Positions 33,972-42,002 of a stretch of DNA of 64,000 nt are shown in pieces. The notes below the pieces were generated by a model. The model was not told the DNA's origin. It was given only the letters and a program-made list of their open reading frames with translations, and did not search any database. The stretch is from assembly GCF_036013645.1 (NCBI RefSeq), contig NZ_CP107869.1, positions 1,612,001-1,676,000 of the forward strand. Reading direction: 5' to 3'. Position numbers and translations under genes: made by a program. The DNA comes from Streptomyces sp. NBC_00490. GTDB taxonomy: Bacteria > Actinomycetota > Actinomycetes > Streptomycetales > Streptomycetaceae. Positions within the stretch are counted from its first letter, which is position 1, and each line of letters begins with the position of its first letter.

Positions 33972-35074
33972 CCGACCGTATCGCCGAACTCGCCGCCGGG
34001 TACGACCGGTCGGGGGCCTTTCCGACCGAGTCCCTGCGGCTCGCGCACGAGGCCGGGCTGCTCACCGCCACCATCGGGGAGCGCTACGGCGGCCGGGGCG
34101 CGGGCGTGCGGGAGACCGCGACGATCCTGCACCGGCTCGGGCAGAGCGATCCCTCCGTCGCCCTGATCGCGGCGATGACGCTCACCAACCACGCCCGCCA
34201 GGCCGTCCAGCCGCACTGGCCGGAGGAGCTGTACGCGCGCGTGGTCAAGGAGTCGTTCGCACGTCCCGTTCTCGTCAACCACGCGCGCGTGGAGCCCGAG
34301 CTGGGCTCCCCCGCGCGGGGCGGACTGCCCGCCACCCGGGCCCGGCGCACCACCGACGGCTGGGCGGTCAGCGGCACCAAGCGGTTCGTGACCGGCGCGG
34401 AGGGGCTGGACTGGTTCCTGGTCTGGGCGACGACCGACGAACCCGAGCCGCGCGTGGGCACGTTCCTGGTGCCCGGCGGATCGCCCGGCATCGAGATCGC
34501 CGGGAACTGGGACCCGTTGGGGCTGCGGGCCAGCGGCAGTCACGACGTGACGTTCCACGAGGTGGAGATCCCGTACGAGCATGTGATCGGGCTCGGTCCG
34601 CACGGCCGGGCCGCCGAGCAGGACAACCGGGCCGGCGCGGCGCTCCATCTCCCGCTGGCCGCGCTCTACTTGGGTGTCGCCCGGGCCGCGCAGGCGTTCT
34701 TCCACACGTTCGCCCACACGCGCGTGCCCGCCAACCTCGGTCATCCGGTGGCCCGTACGGAACGCTTCCGGCGGACCGCCGGGGAGATCGAGGTGCTGCT
34801 GGCCGCCGCCGAGCAGCTGGTGTTCGACGGTGCCGCCAAGCTCGACGCCGGCGACACGTCGTACACCCCGGAACAGGCCCTCGGCGCGCGCGTGCTGGCC
34901 GACCGGCACGGGGTACGGGCTGTCGAGCTGGCGGTGCGGCTGCTCGGGAACCCGGGGCTGGCCCGCGGCAACCCCCTGGAGCGGCACTTCCGCGACATCC
35001 AGTGCGCCCCGGTGCACGCGCCCCAGGCGGACATCTCCCTGCTCGCCATCGGAACGAAAGCACTCGACCTGTGA
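33968..35074 (+). CDS. Acyl-CoA-dehydrogenase-fold monooxygenase (SfnC/DszC-like)
   Basis: A 368-residue flavoprotein of the acyl-CoA dehydrogenase fold: N-terminal helical domain, middle beta domain with WAVSGTKRFVTGAEGLDWFLVWATTD, C-terminal helical domain ending HFRDIQCAPVHAPQADISLL. The position in a sulfonate operon and the RDI..APVH ending fit FMNH2-dependent C-S or S-oxidising members such as SfnC or DszC rather than beta-oxidation enzymes. The GTG start overlaps the preceding stop. The substrate is unknown; a second desulfurising monooxygenase is the favoured reading. Confidence 0.78.
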   Translation: MTDRIAELAAGYDRSGAFPTESLRLAHEAGLLTATIGERYGGRGAGVRETATILHRLGQSDPSVALIAAMTLTNHARQAVQPHWPEELYARVVKESFARPVLVNHARVEPELGSPARGGLPATRARRTTDGWAVSGTKRFVTGAEGLDWFLVWATTDEPEPRVGTFLVPGGSPGIEIAGNWDPLGLRASGSHDVTFHEVEIPYEHVIGLGPHGRAAEQDNRAGAALHLPLAALYLGVARAAQAFFHTFAHTRVPANLGHPVARTERFRRTAGEIEVLLAAAEQLVFDGAAKLDAGDTSYTPEQALGARVLADRHGVRAVELAVRLLGNPGLARGNPLERHFRDIQCAPVHAPQADISLLAIGTKALDL

Positions 35075-36447
35075 CCGCAGCCCCGGAGACCACCGTCTCC
35101 GCCCAGCTCCTCGGCCTGCTCGCCCGCGATCTGCCGCCCGACCGGCTCACCACCGACCCGGCCGTGCTCGCCGCGCACGCCACCGACCGCTCCGGTGCGC
35201 GGCCGCACGGTGAGCCGCTCGCCGTCGTGCACGCCCGGCGGACGCAGGACGTGACCGTCACGCTCCGGCACGCGCACGCCCTGCGGGTGCCGGTGGTGCC
35301 GCGCGGCGCGGGCACCGGCCTGTCGGGCGGGGCGACGGCGGGCGAGGGCTCCCTGGTCCTGGACCTGTCCGGGATGAACCGCATCCTGGAGCTCTCGGCG
35401 GACGACCAGCTCGCCGTCGTCGAACCCGGCGTGATCACCGCCGAGCTGGACCGGGCGGCCGGTGCGCACGGACTGCGGTACGCACCCGATCCGGCGAGCG
35501 CGGCCCTGTCCACCCTCGGCGGCAACATCGCGACCAACGCGGGCGGACTGCGGTGCGCCAAGTACGGGGTGACCCGCGACAGCGTGCTCGGCCTGGAGGC
35601 GGTGCTGGCCGACGGGACGGTGGTGCGCACCGGCCGCCGTACGGTCAAGGGCGTCACCGGCTACGACCTGACCGCGCTGCTCACCGGCTCGGAGGGCACC
35701 CTCGCGGTCATCACCTCGGCCACCCTGCGGCTGCGGCCCGTTCCGGTGGCCACCGCCACGCTCGCCGCGTACTTCGCCTCCTTCGAGGCGGCCGCCGAGG
35801 CGTCGTACGCCATCGGCCGGGCCGGAGTCGAGCCGGCACTCGCCGAGCTGGTCGACGGGCCTGTGCTGGAGGCCGTCGATCCGGCGCTGCGGGATCGTGG
35901 GGCGGCGCTGCTGGTGGTGCAGTGCGACGGCGCGGGTGCCGCGGCCGAGGCGGCGACGGTCGCGCGGCTGCTCGCGCCGCTGGCCGTCACCGTCGAGACG
36001 ACCGAGGACCCCGCCGAGGCCGAGGTGCTGCTGGCGGCCCGGCGCGGGGCCCTTCCGGCGCTGGAGCGGCTGGGCAGGCCGCTGATCGAGGACATCGCGG
36101 TCCCGCGCTCCCGGCTGGCCGAGGCCGTGCGGGAGATCCGGGCGATCTCCGCGCGCCATGACGTGCCGGTGTTCACCATCGCGCACGCGGCGGACGGCAA
36201 TCTGCATCCGATCATCGTCGTGGACCCGTCCCTGGACCGGCTTCCGGAGGCGGCCTGGGAGGCGGCGGGTGAGATCTTCGCGCTGGCGCTGCGGCTCGGC
36301 GGGACGCTGACCGGCGAGCACGGGGTGGGAACACTGAAGCGGCAGTGGGTGGCCGACGAGTTGGGCCCCGCCGCGCACGCACTCCAGCGGCGGCTGAAGG
36401 AGGCGTTCGATCCTCGCGGAATTCTCAATCCTGGGAAGAGCCTGTGA
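35071..36447 (+). CDS. FAD-linked 2-hydroxyacid oxidase (GlcD-like)
   Basis: A 458-residue VAO/GlcD-type flavoprotein. The FAD-binding domain has VPRGAGTGLSGGATAGEG and PASAALSTLGGNIATNAGG, and the C-terminal cap ends LTGEHGVGTLKR and DPRGILNPGKSL. Members oxidise glycolate, lactate or 2-hydroxyglutarate. The GTG start overlaps the previous stop, so it belongs to the sulfur operon. It may oxidise the hydroxyacid or reduced carbon fragment left after desulfonation. This role is inference. Confidence 0.88.
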   Translation: MTAAPETTVSAQLLGLLARDLPPDRLTTDPAVLAAHATDRSGARPHGEPLAVVHARRTQDVTVTLRHAHALRVPVVPRGAGTGLSGGATAGEGSLVLDLSGMNRILELSADDQLAVVEPGVITAELDRAAGAHGLRYAPDPASAALSTLGGNIATNAGGLRCAKYGVTRDSVLGLEAVLADGTVVRTGRRTVKGVTGYDLTALLTGSEGTLAVITSATLRLRPVPVATATLAAYFASFEAAAEASYAIGRAGVEPALAELVDGPVLEAVDPALRDRGAALLVVQCDGAGAAAEAATVARLLAPLAVTVETTEDPAEAEVLLAARRGALPALERLGRPLIEDIAVPRSRLAEAVREIRAISARHDVPVFTIAHAADGNLHPIIVVDPSLDRLPEAAWEAAGEIFALALRLGGTLTGEHGVGTLKRQWVADELGPAAHALQRRLKEAFDPRGILNPGKSL

Positions 36448-36533
36448 GGAACCGGAAGAGACCGGTGCATGACCCCTCCCGCGCATGGCCATGCTGAAAG
36501 CGAGCACCCCGTGCAGGAGGGAGAGACCTCGCC

Positions 36534-37520
36534 GTGGCCGTTCAGCGGGACCGGACCGCAGAATTCAGCAGCTACGCGACACGATCCCTGGAGGCGACGC
36601 ATGACGCGCTCGCGGCTCACTACTACGACATGCGCCTGAGCCTCGTGGGGCCCGCCGAGGACCTGTCGACCCGCCTGAGCGTGCTCGAACTCGGATCGCT
36701 CACCGTGGGCGAGGTCAGTTTCGGCACCGAGATACGCACCGGCTTCGCCGCGTCGGGCGCCTACCACGTGGCCGTGCCGCTGAGCGGCTGTTTCAGCGTC
36801 CAGCAGGGGCGCGGGGACGTCGTGTTCGCGACGACGGACAACGCCGTCTTCTTCGATCCCGCCCAGTACGTCCGTATCGACGCCTGGTCGCCCCAGTGCC
36901 GGGTCCTCGCCGTGAAGCTGGACAAGCGGGCCCTGCACCAGGCTCTGGAGAGCCTGCTCGACCGGCCGCTGTCCCGCCCGCCGGTCTTCGGACCGTCCGT
37001 CGACGTGCTGCGCGGGCCCGGCCGCAGTTGGGCGCAGCTCGCCATGTGGACTCTGCTGGAGAACGACACCTCGCTCGGGCTGCTGCGCCGCCCGCTCATC
37101 CGCGGCCGCATCGAGCAGACCCTGCTCGAAGCGCTGCTGCTGGCGACCGACCACAGCTTCCGCCGGGAACTGGAGGCCCCCGCGCCCCCCATGCGGCCCG
37201 CCGCGGTCAAGCGGGTCATGGACGTCATCCAGGAGCGGCCCGCCGAGACGTACGACGCCGCCCGGCTGGCCCGGATCGCCCAGGTGAGCCTGCGGACCCT
37301 GCAGGAGGCGTTCCGCAGCCACGTCGGCATGTCGCCGATGGCGTACGTGTACGACGTCCGCCTGCAGCGGGCGCACGACCAGCTGCGGGTCTCGGCGCCG
37401 GGGTCGACGACCGTGTCCGCGGTGGCGCACCGGTGGGGGTTCGTCCATCTGGGCCGGTTCGCGCGGCGCTACCGCGAGCGGTTCGGCGAGGCACCCTCGC
37501 ACACGTTGCGCGGCGCGTGA
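36534..37520 (+). CDS. AraC-family regulator
   Basis: A 328-residue protein. The N-terminal half (about 1-190) is an AraC_binding_2-like sensing domain (ELGSLTVGEVSFGTEIRTGF, YHVAVPLSGCFSVQQG). The C-terminal tandem helix-turn-helix has YDAARLARIAQVSLRTLQEAFRSHVGMSPMAYVYDVRLQRAHDQL. It starts 86 bases after the GlcD-like gene on the same strand, with a GTG whose ribosome site is weak, so it may be separately expressed. AraC proteins of this layout often sense aromatic or quinone compounds; a link to the sulfonate genes is possible but unproven. Confidence 0.88.
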   Translation: MAVQRDRTAEFSSYATRSLEATHDALAAHYYDMRLSLVGPAEDLSTRLSVLELGSLTVGEVSFGTEIRTGFAASGAYHVAVPLSGCFSVQQGRGDVVFATTDNAVFFDPAQYVRIDAWSPQCRVLAVKLDKRALHQALESLLDRPLSRPPVFGPSVDVLRGPGRSWAQLAMWTLLENDTSLGLLRRPLIRGRIEQTLLEALLLATDHSFRRELEAPAPPMRPAAVKRVMDVIQERPAETYDAARLARIAQVSLRTLQEAFRSHVGMSPMAYVYDVRLQRAHDQLRVSAPGSTTVSAVAHRWGFVHLGRFARRYRERFGEAPSHTLRGA

Positions 37521-37626
37521 CGCCGTCCGCCCCGATCCGCCGCGTTTTGCGGACAGTCGCCGCGTATCGCGGAGCGACGGGGCGGCTGTGCGGTCCTATC
37601 GTCGGGGCACGTCGATCGTGGGCGTC

Positions 37627-37661
37627 AGGGGGAGGAACGGAGTCGGCGCCGCTCCTCCCCT
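37627..37661. terminator. Imperfect hairpin between convergent AraC and SseB-like genes
   Basis: AGGGGGAGGA and TCCTCCCCT pair with one bulged G around a 16-base loop, in the 166-base gap between convergent stops. Apart from this hairpin I see nothing in the gap. Confidence 0.45.
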
Positions 37662-37686
37662 CAGCGCCTGTACGAGCCCGCCCGAG

Positions 37687-38094
37687 TCAGCCGTAGGACC
37701 GGCCCAGCAGCGTCCGCACCCCCTCCGAGGTGAGGGTGAGCGGGTGCTCGGAGGCGGCGTCGATGGTGAGCGTCAGCTCGTCCGTCGGCCACTCCGAGGC
37801 AAGCGCGCCCAGCGGCACCAGCCGGTAGCGCGAGACGTAGGGCAGCAGCCCGGCGAGTTCGGACTCCGACGTGAACACGGGCACCACCGGCGCTCCGCCG
37901 GGCTGCTCGATCACGGGAAGCGCCACCGCCGTGGGATCGGCGGCGTCCTCGTCGCTGGCGTCGTCGGGCACGGGGACGAGGACATCGCTGCTCGCGAGCC
38001 TGTCCAGCGCCACCGTGTCCTCGGTGTTCTCGGCGAGCGCGTCCAGCGCCCGCCGGGCCGGTGTGGTGGAGTTGTCGTTCGCGGGTGTCTGCAT
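37687..38094 (-). CDS. SseB-like N-terminal domain protein
   Basis: A 135-residue protein of the SseB (enhanced serine sensitivity) family common in Streptomyces. An acidic N-terminal linker (about 1-50) is followed by VLVPVPDDA and PVVPVFTSESELAGLLP, the SseB core, ending LTSEGVRTLLG. The ATG (MQTPANDN) has GGGG seven bases upstream. Its biochemical function is not established. It is 144 bases downstream of a same-strand gene of unknown function. Confidence 0.75.
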   Translation of the reverse strand: MQTPANDNSTTPARRALDALAENTEDTVALDRLASSDVLVPVPDDASDEDAADPTAVALPVIEQPGGAPVVPVFTSESELAGLLPYVSRYRLVPLGALASEWPTDELTLTIDAASEHPLTLTSEGVRTLLGRSYG

Positions 38095-38238
38095 GGCGAA
38101 TCCCCTGGTAGCGGCAGTCTTGCGGTCGGCCCGGGGGCGTACTCGGCCCCTGGGGCGGCCCTGCTCGCGTACCCGATCCGGACGCGGGCATTCCCTTCGC
38201 AACCGACCCGGCGGAGGTCCAGTAGGTGGCGGCGGGGA

Positions 38239-38901
38239 TCAGGAGGGCTGGAGTCGGCGTCCCTCGGGAGTGAAGGTGAAGCTGTCGCGGAACGGTCCGT
38301 CGCCGAAGCGCACGGCCCACAGCACCGGCTCCGGATACGCCCGGCGGCCCCCCATGGGGGCGTCCTCGTCCGTGCTTCCGTTCCAGAGGTGGAAGAAGAC
38401 GATCGGCCGGCCGGGGTCCTCGCTGACGTAGCCGAGCGTCTTGCCGTAGCGCGGGTCGTCGTCGCCGAGCAGCACCGAGGGCGCACCGAACTCGGCGAGG
38501 ACATCCGACCGCATCCGGTCGTCCCCGGCCCACTGGCGGGCCCTGTCCAGAAGGGCCTGGTGCGTGCGGGCGTCGAGGACCCGGTCCGTCTCGAGCCAGC
38601 CACGACGGTGGGCGAACTCCGCGTGCACCGAGGCCATGCCCGACGAGTCGTCACCCCGGATCAGTTCGCGATACGCGCCCCTGACCCCGATGGCGGTCCA
38701 CGCACCTGTCTCCCGCAGCCGTTCCGAAGCCTCGCCCCAGAGGTCGGGCCGCCCTTCCGTGAACAGCAGGTGCCCGTACAGCAGCACCAGCCCCAACTCT
38801 CCCCCGTGCCCCTCGGGATACCGCAGGGCGCGGTTCAACTGCCCCACCAGATACGCGTGGATCTCATCGGCGGTCACGGCCGGCCCGGGAGCGGCAGTCA
38901 T
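38239..38901 (-). CDS. Conserved-looking protein of unknown function
   Basis: A 220-residue soluble protein, not recognised. It begins MTAAPGPAVTADEIHAYLVGQLNRALRYPE and contains ELGLVLLYGHLLFTEGR and PSVLLGDDDPRYGKTLGYVSED, and has no signal peptide. The ATG overlaps the stop of the cysteine-hydrolase gene (ATGA), so it is the third gene of the permease/hydrolase operon and is translationally coupled. Codon-position bias supports a real gene. No catalytic motif stands out. Confidence 0.7.
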   Translation of the reverse strand: MTAAPGPAVTADEIHAYLVGQLNRALRYPEGHGGELGLVLLYGHLLFTEGRPDLWGEASERLRETGAWTAIGVRGAYRELIRGDDSSGMASVHAEFAHRRGWLETDRVLDARTHQALLDRARQWAGDDRMRSDVLAEFGAPSVLLGDDDPRYGKTLGYVSEDPGRPIVFFHLWNGSTDEDAPMGGRRAYPEPVLWAVRFGDGPFRDSFTFTPEGRRLQPS

Positions 38902-39455
38902 CCCCGTCCCACCACCCCTTCGAGGAGTTCCGCGACCGTGGTCACCCGGATCAGGGGCCGGTACAGGTCCATCACGTACAGCGCCTTGGTGTGCGAGTCG
39001 TCGTCGGCGCCCGCGCACGCGTCGGCGACGACCACGACCTCCGTTCCGGCATCGGCGGCGGCGAGTGCCGTGGACAGCACACAGCAGTCGGTGCTGACAC
39101 CGGCGAGGACCAGACGGCCCTCCGGACCCACGAGGGAGGCGAGTTCGGGGGTCCATTTGCCGAAGGTCGGGGCGTCCAGAACGTGGTGCGCCCGGTCGGC
39201 GAACTCGTCCGTCAGCCGCCACAGCGCGGCGTCCGGGGGTCGCAGGGCGAAGGGCCACCGCTCGTAATAGGCGCGCCAGGCGCCGGTGGGTCCGTGCGGG
39301 GCCAGGAAGCGGGTGAAGGTGACGCGGTCCTCGAAGGCCGGCAGCAGACGTCGTACGCCTTCCGCGGCCTGCGCGAATCGCGGCGTGGCCCAGGGGCTGT
39401 CCGGGTCGGCGAAGACGTGCTGCATGTCGATGACGGTGAGACGGCCGGTTGTCAT
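38898..39455 (-). CDS. Isochorismatase-like cysteine hydrolase
   Basis: A 185-residue cytoplasmic hydrolase of the isochorismatase/nicotinamidase superfamily. The catalytic triad is visible: Asp10 in LTVIDMQHVF, Lys100 in FGKWTPEL and Cys125 in GVSTDCCVLS, with a cis-peptide region just before it. These enzymes hydrolyse amide bonds such as nicotinamide, N-carbamoylsarcosine or ureidoacrylate. It is coupled by 4-base overlaps to an NCS1 permease upstream and an unknown gene downstream, so the substrate probably enters through that permease. Confidence 0.87.
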   Translation of the reverse strand: MTTGRLTVIDMQHVFADPDSPWATPRFAQAAEGVRRLLPAFEDRVTFTRFLAPHGPTGAWRAYYERWPFALRPPDAALWRLTDEFADRAHHVLDAPTFGKWTPELASLVGPEGRLVLAGVSTDCCVLSTALAAADAGTEVVVVADACAGADDDSHTKALYVMDLYRPLIRVTTVAELLEGVVGRG

Positions 39456-40939
39456 ACGGCGGGAACCTCCGGGCTCGGCTCCCGCGCCTCCTGCTCCCTG
39501 ACGTGGCCGCGGCGCAGGGCGAGGGTGCCGAGGAAGCCGAGTGCGAGAGCCACGAGGACGCCGAGGTTGGCGTAGGCCCAGGAACCGGACTTGCCGCCGA
39601 GGCCGAGCGGGTCGAGGAGGTAGCCCTGCCACTCCAGCCAGCTCGCGGCCGAGTTGGTGACCAGGCCCCAGCCGAGCGCGGTGGCGGCGAGGGTGAGGAG
39701 CAGCGGGGTGAGGGCGAGGTCGCCGTAGCGGCCGTGCGGGCGGTAGAGGTCGCCCTCGTCGTAGTCGCAGCGCCGCAGCAGCAGGTCGGCGAGCATGATG
39801 CCGCACCAGGCGGCGATCGGGACGCCGAGGGTGGTGAGGAAGCCCATGAACTGGCCGAGGAAGTCGTCGGCGAAGAAGACGATGTAGACGGCGCCCGCGA
39901 TCATGAGGACGCCGTCGACGAGTGCGGCCAGATAGCGGGGGATCCTGACGCCCGCCGACAGCAGGGCGAGTCCGGAGGAGTAGATGTCGAGGACCGCGCC
40001 GCCGACCAGGCCGAGTACGGCGACGACGGCGAACGGGACGAGGAACCAGGTGGGCAGGATGGTGGTCAGCGCGCCGATGGGATCGGCGGCGACGGCCTCG
40101 TTGAGGGTGCTGGAGGACCCGGCGAGCAGCAGCCCGAAGACCAGCAGCAGGAGCGGGGCCACGGAGGCGCCGAATGTGGTCCAGCCGATCACACCGCGGC
40201 TCGACGAGGTGCGGGGCAGATAGCGGGAGTAGTCGGCGGCGGCGTTGACCCAGCCGAGGCCGAAGCCGGTCATCATGAAGACGAGCGCGCCGATGAACTC
40301 CTGTGCGGAGCCCGCCGGTACGGCGCTGACGGTGCTCCAGTGGATGTGGTCCGCGACCAGGGCGATGTAGACGATCGTGAGCACGCCCGTGATCACGGTG
40401 ATCGCGGTCTGGAGCCGCATGATCAGGTCGAAGCCCATCACTCCGCCGACGACGGTGAGCCCGGCGACCACGATCAGCGCGACCACCTGTGTCCCGGTGC
40501 CACCGCCCCAGCCGAGCCGGCCGAAGACGGTCGCGGTGGCCATGGTGGCGAGGGCGCACAGCACGGTCTCCCAGCCGACGGTGAGCACCCAGGAGATCAC
40601 CGAGGGGAGTCGGTTGCCGCGCACCCCGTAGGCGGCCCGGCTGAGGACCATCGTCGGTGCCGAGCCGCGTTTGCCGGCGACGGCGACGAAGCCGCACAGC
40701 AGGAAGGAGAAGACGATGCCGATGACCCCGGCGACCAGCGCCTGCCAGAAGGAGATGCCGAAGCCGAGCACGAAGGCGCCGTAACTCAGCCCCAGTACGG
40801 AGACGTTGGCGCCGAACCAGGGCCAGAACAGGGTCCGCGGGGTGCCCTTGCGTTCGGCGTCGCCGATCACGTCGAGGCCGTGTGTCTCCACCTGGAGCTG
40901 TGCGGCTCTGTTGTCGAGGGAGTCCTGGGCGTCCGTCAT
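39452..40939 (-). CDS. NCS1-family nucleobase/cation symporter
   Basis: A 495-residue membrane transporter with about twelve hydrophobic segments. The N-terminus has GTPRTLFWPWFGANVSVLGLS and SFLLCGFVAVAGKRGSAPTMVLSRAAYG, typical of the NCS1 (cytosine/purine/allantoin) family. NCS1 members import nucleobases, allantoin, hydantoins or thiamine precursors. The partner cysteine hydrolase suggests an amide-containing substrate that is opened inside the cell. Confidence 0.9.
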   Translation of the reverse strand: MTDAQDSLDNRAAQLQVETHGLDVIGDAERKGTPRTLFWPWFGANVSVLGLSYGAFVLGFGISFWQALVAGVIGIVFSFLLCGFVAVAGKRGSAPTMVLSRAAYGVRGNRLPSVISWVLTVGWETVLCALATMATATVFGRLGWGGGTGTQVVALIVVAGLTVVGGVMGFDLIMRLQTAITVITGVLTIVYIALVADHIHWSTVSAVPAGSAQEFIGALVFMMTGFGLGWVNAAADYSRYLPRTSSSRGVIGWTTFGASVAPLLLLVFGLLLAGSSSTLNEAVAADPIGALTTILPTWFLVPFAVVAVLGLVGGAVLDIYSSGLALLSAGVRIPRYLAALVDGVLMIAGAVYIVFFADDFLGQFMGFLTTLGVPIAAWCGIMLADLLLRRCDYDEGDLYRPHGRYGDLALTPLLLTLAATALGWGLVTNSAASWLEWQGYLLDPLGLGGKSGSWAYANLGVLVALALGFLGTLALRRGHVREQEAREPSPEVPAV

Positions 40940-40984
40940 CGTCGTCCTCCCTGTCCGTACATGTCGGGGTGACGCTAAGTGGGT

Positions 40985-41013
40985 GGCACCGGGGCGTCAA
41001 GCACCCCGGTGCC
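40985..41013 (-). terminator. Hairpin downstream of the small secreted protein gene
   Basis: GGCACCGGGG and CCCCGGTGCC, a perfect 10-base stem with a 9-base loop, starting six bases after the stop codon on the minus strand. Confidence 0.85.
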
Positions 41014-41018
41014 CCGCG

Positions 41019-41501
41019 TCACCTCGCCCAGAAGGGCAGCGGCGGGCAGGTGTTGGCGCAGGTGTAGCCGCCGGGCATCAGCAGGCCCGCGTCGTCCTCG
41101 TTGTTCTCGCCGCCCGCGAACCAGACCTCGGGCACCCAGCCCCAGCGGCCGCTGTCCGCCAGGGTGCTGCCCCACCAGTGGTTCTCGGCGGCTCCGTCGC
41201 GGAAGGTGTCGCCGCGCATCTCGGTGACGAACCAGTTGGCGGCGCCGCCCTGTTCGAGGTGGCCGACGACGGCGGCGCCGGGCGAACGGCTCGCGTACAC
41301 CGGCACATGGCCGCGGGTGAGGTTGCAGAACCTGACCTGTGTGCGGGGCCAGAGGCGGCCGCTCAGGGGGTCGGTCAGGTCCCTGGTGGTGGGGCTGTGG
41401 CAGGGGACGTTGTCGGTGGCGTGGGCGGCGGGGGCGACGAGGCCCGCGAGTCCGGCGAACACCAGGGCGGCCGTGGTGAGTCCGCGCTTCATGTGGATCA
41501 T
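41019..41501 (-). CDS. Small secreted SH3-like protein
   Basis: A 160-residue exported protein. The signal peptide MKRGLTTAALVFAGLAGLVAPAAHA leads to a mature region with four Cys (CHSPTT, RFCNLT, CANTC), which could form two disulfides. VPVYASRSPGAAVVGHLEQGG followed by WWGSTLADSGRWGWVPEVWF resembles the SH3-like domains of Streptomyces secreted proteins. Start is 41501 or the ATG at 41492; neither has a strong ribosome site. The function is unknown. Confidence 0.7.
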   Translation of the reverse strand: MIHMKRGLTTAALVFAGLAGLVAPAAHATDNVPCHSPTTRDLTDPLSGRLWPRTQVRFCNLTRGHVPVYASRSPGAAVVGHLEQGGAANWFVTEMRGDTFRDGAAENHWWGSTLADSGRWGWVPEVWFAGGENNEDDAGLLMPGGYTCANTCPPLPFWAR

Positions 41502-41539
41502 GCAACCGGAACGACCGCGTCCTGGTGTTGGTCACGAGG

Positions 41540-41992
41540 TCAGGCGTCGGCCGCCTTCTTGATCGCCTCACGGATGCGGGAGTACGTGCCGCAGCGGCAG
41601 ACGTTCTCGATGCGGTCGATGTCGGCGTCGGTGGGCTGGGACGTCTTCTTCAGCAGAGCGGCGGCGGCCATGATCTGGCCGGGCTGGCAGAAGCCGCACT
41701 GGGAGACGTCGCACTCCAGCCAGGCCTGCTGGACGGGGTGCAGGGTGTCGCCGTCCGCGAGGCCCTCGATGGTGGTGACGTGCCGCTGCGCGCAGTCCGC
41801 GACGGGCACGACACAGGGCTGTATCTCCTCGCCGTCGAGGTGGCTGGTGCAGGCGCGGCAGACACCGACGCCACATCCGTACTTGGGGCCGGTGACGTGC
41901 AGCAGGTCGCGCAGTACCCACAGCAGGGGCATGTCGGCGGGGGCCTCGACGGTGACGGGCTCGCCGTTGAGGACGAAGGAGTGGGACGGCAT
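41540..41992 (-). CDS. Molybdenum hydroxylase [2Fe-2S] subunit (IorA-like)
   Basis: A 150-residue iron-sulfur subunit with two [2Fe-2S] clusters. The plant-ferredoxin-type domain has [15 protein letters not shown], and the second domain CGFCQPGQ and CRCGTY. It passes electrons from the molybdenum subunit encoded immediately upstream (10-base gap). The family is isoquinoline 1-oxidoreductase/aldehyde oxidase small subunit. No FAD subunit is encoded, consistent with the two-subunit Ior type, which uses an external acceptor, often a cytochrome. Confidence 0.92.
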   Translation of the reverse strand: MPSHSFVLNGEPVTVEAPADMPLLWVLRDLLHVTGPKYGCGVGVCRACTSHLDGEEIQPCVVPVADCAQRHVTTIEGLADGDTLHPVQQAWLECDVSQCGFCQPGQIMAAAALLKKTSQPTDADIDRIENVCRCGTYSRIREAIKKAADA

Positions 41993-42002
41993 CTGCACCT
42001 TC

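Noticed and set aside
33968..35074. Fatty-acid beta-oxidation acyl-CoA dehydrogenase
   Set aside because: The fold is shared, but the operon context of sulfonate transport and SsuD and the C-terminal pattern fit the DszC/SfnC monooxygenase branch better.
37627..38238. A biosynthetic or mobile insertion between the AraC and SseB-like genes
   Set aside because: Only an imperfect hairpin and ordinary intergenic sequence were found around the SseB-like gene.
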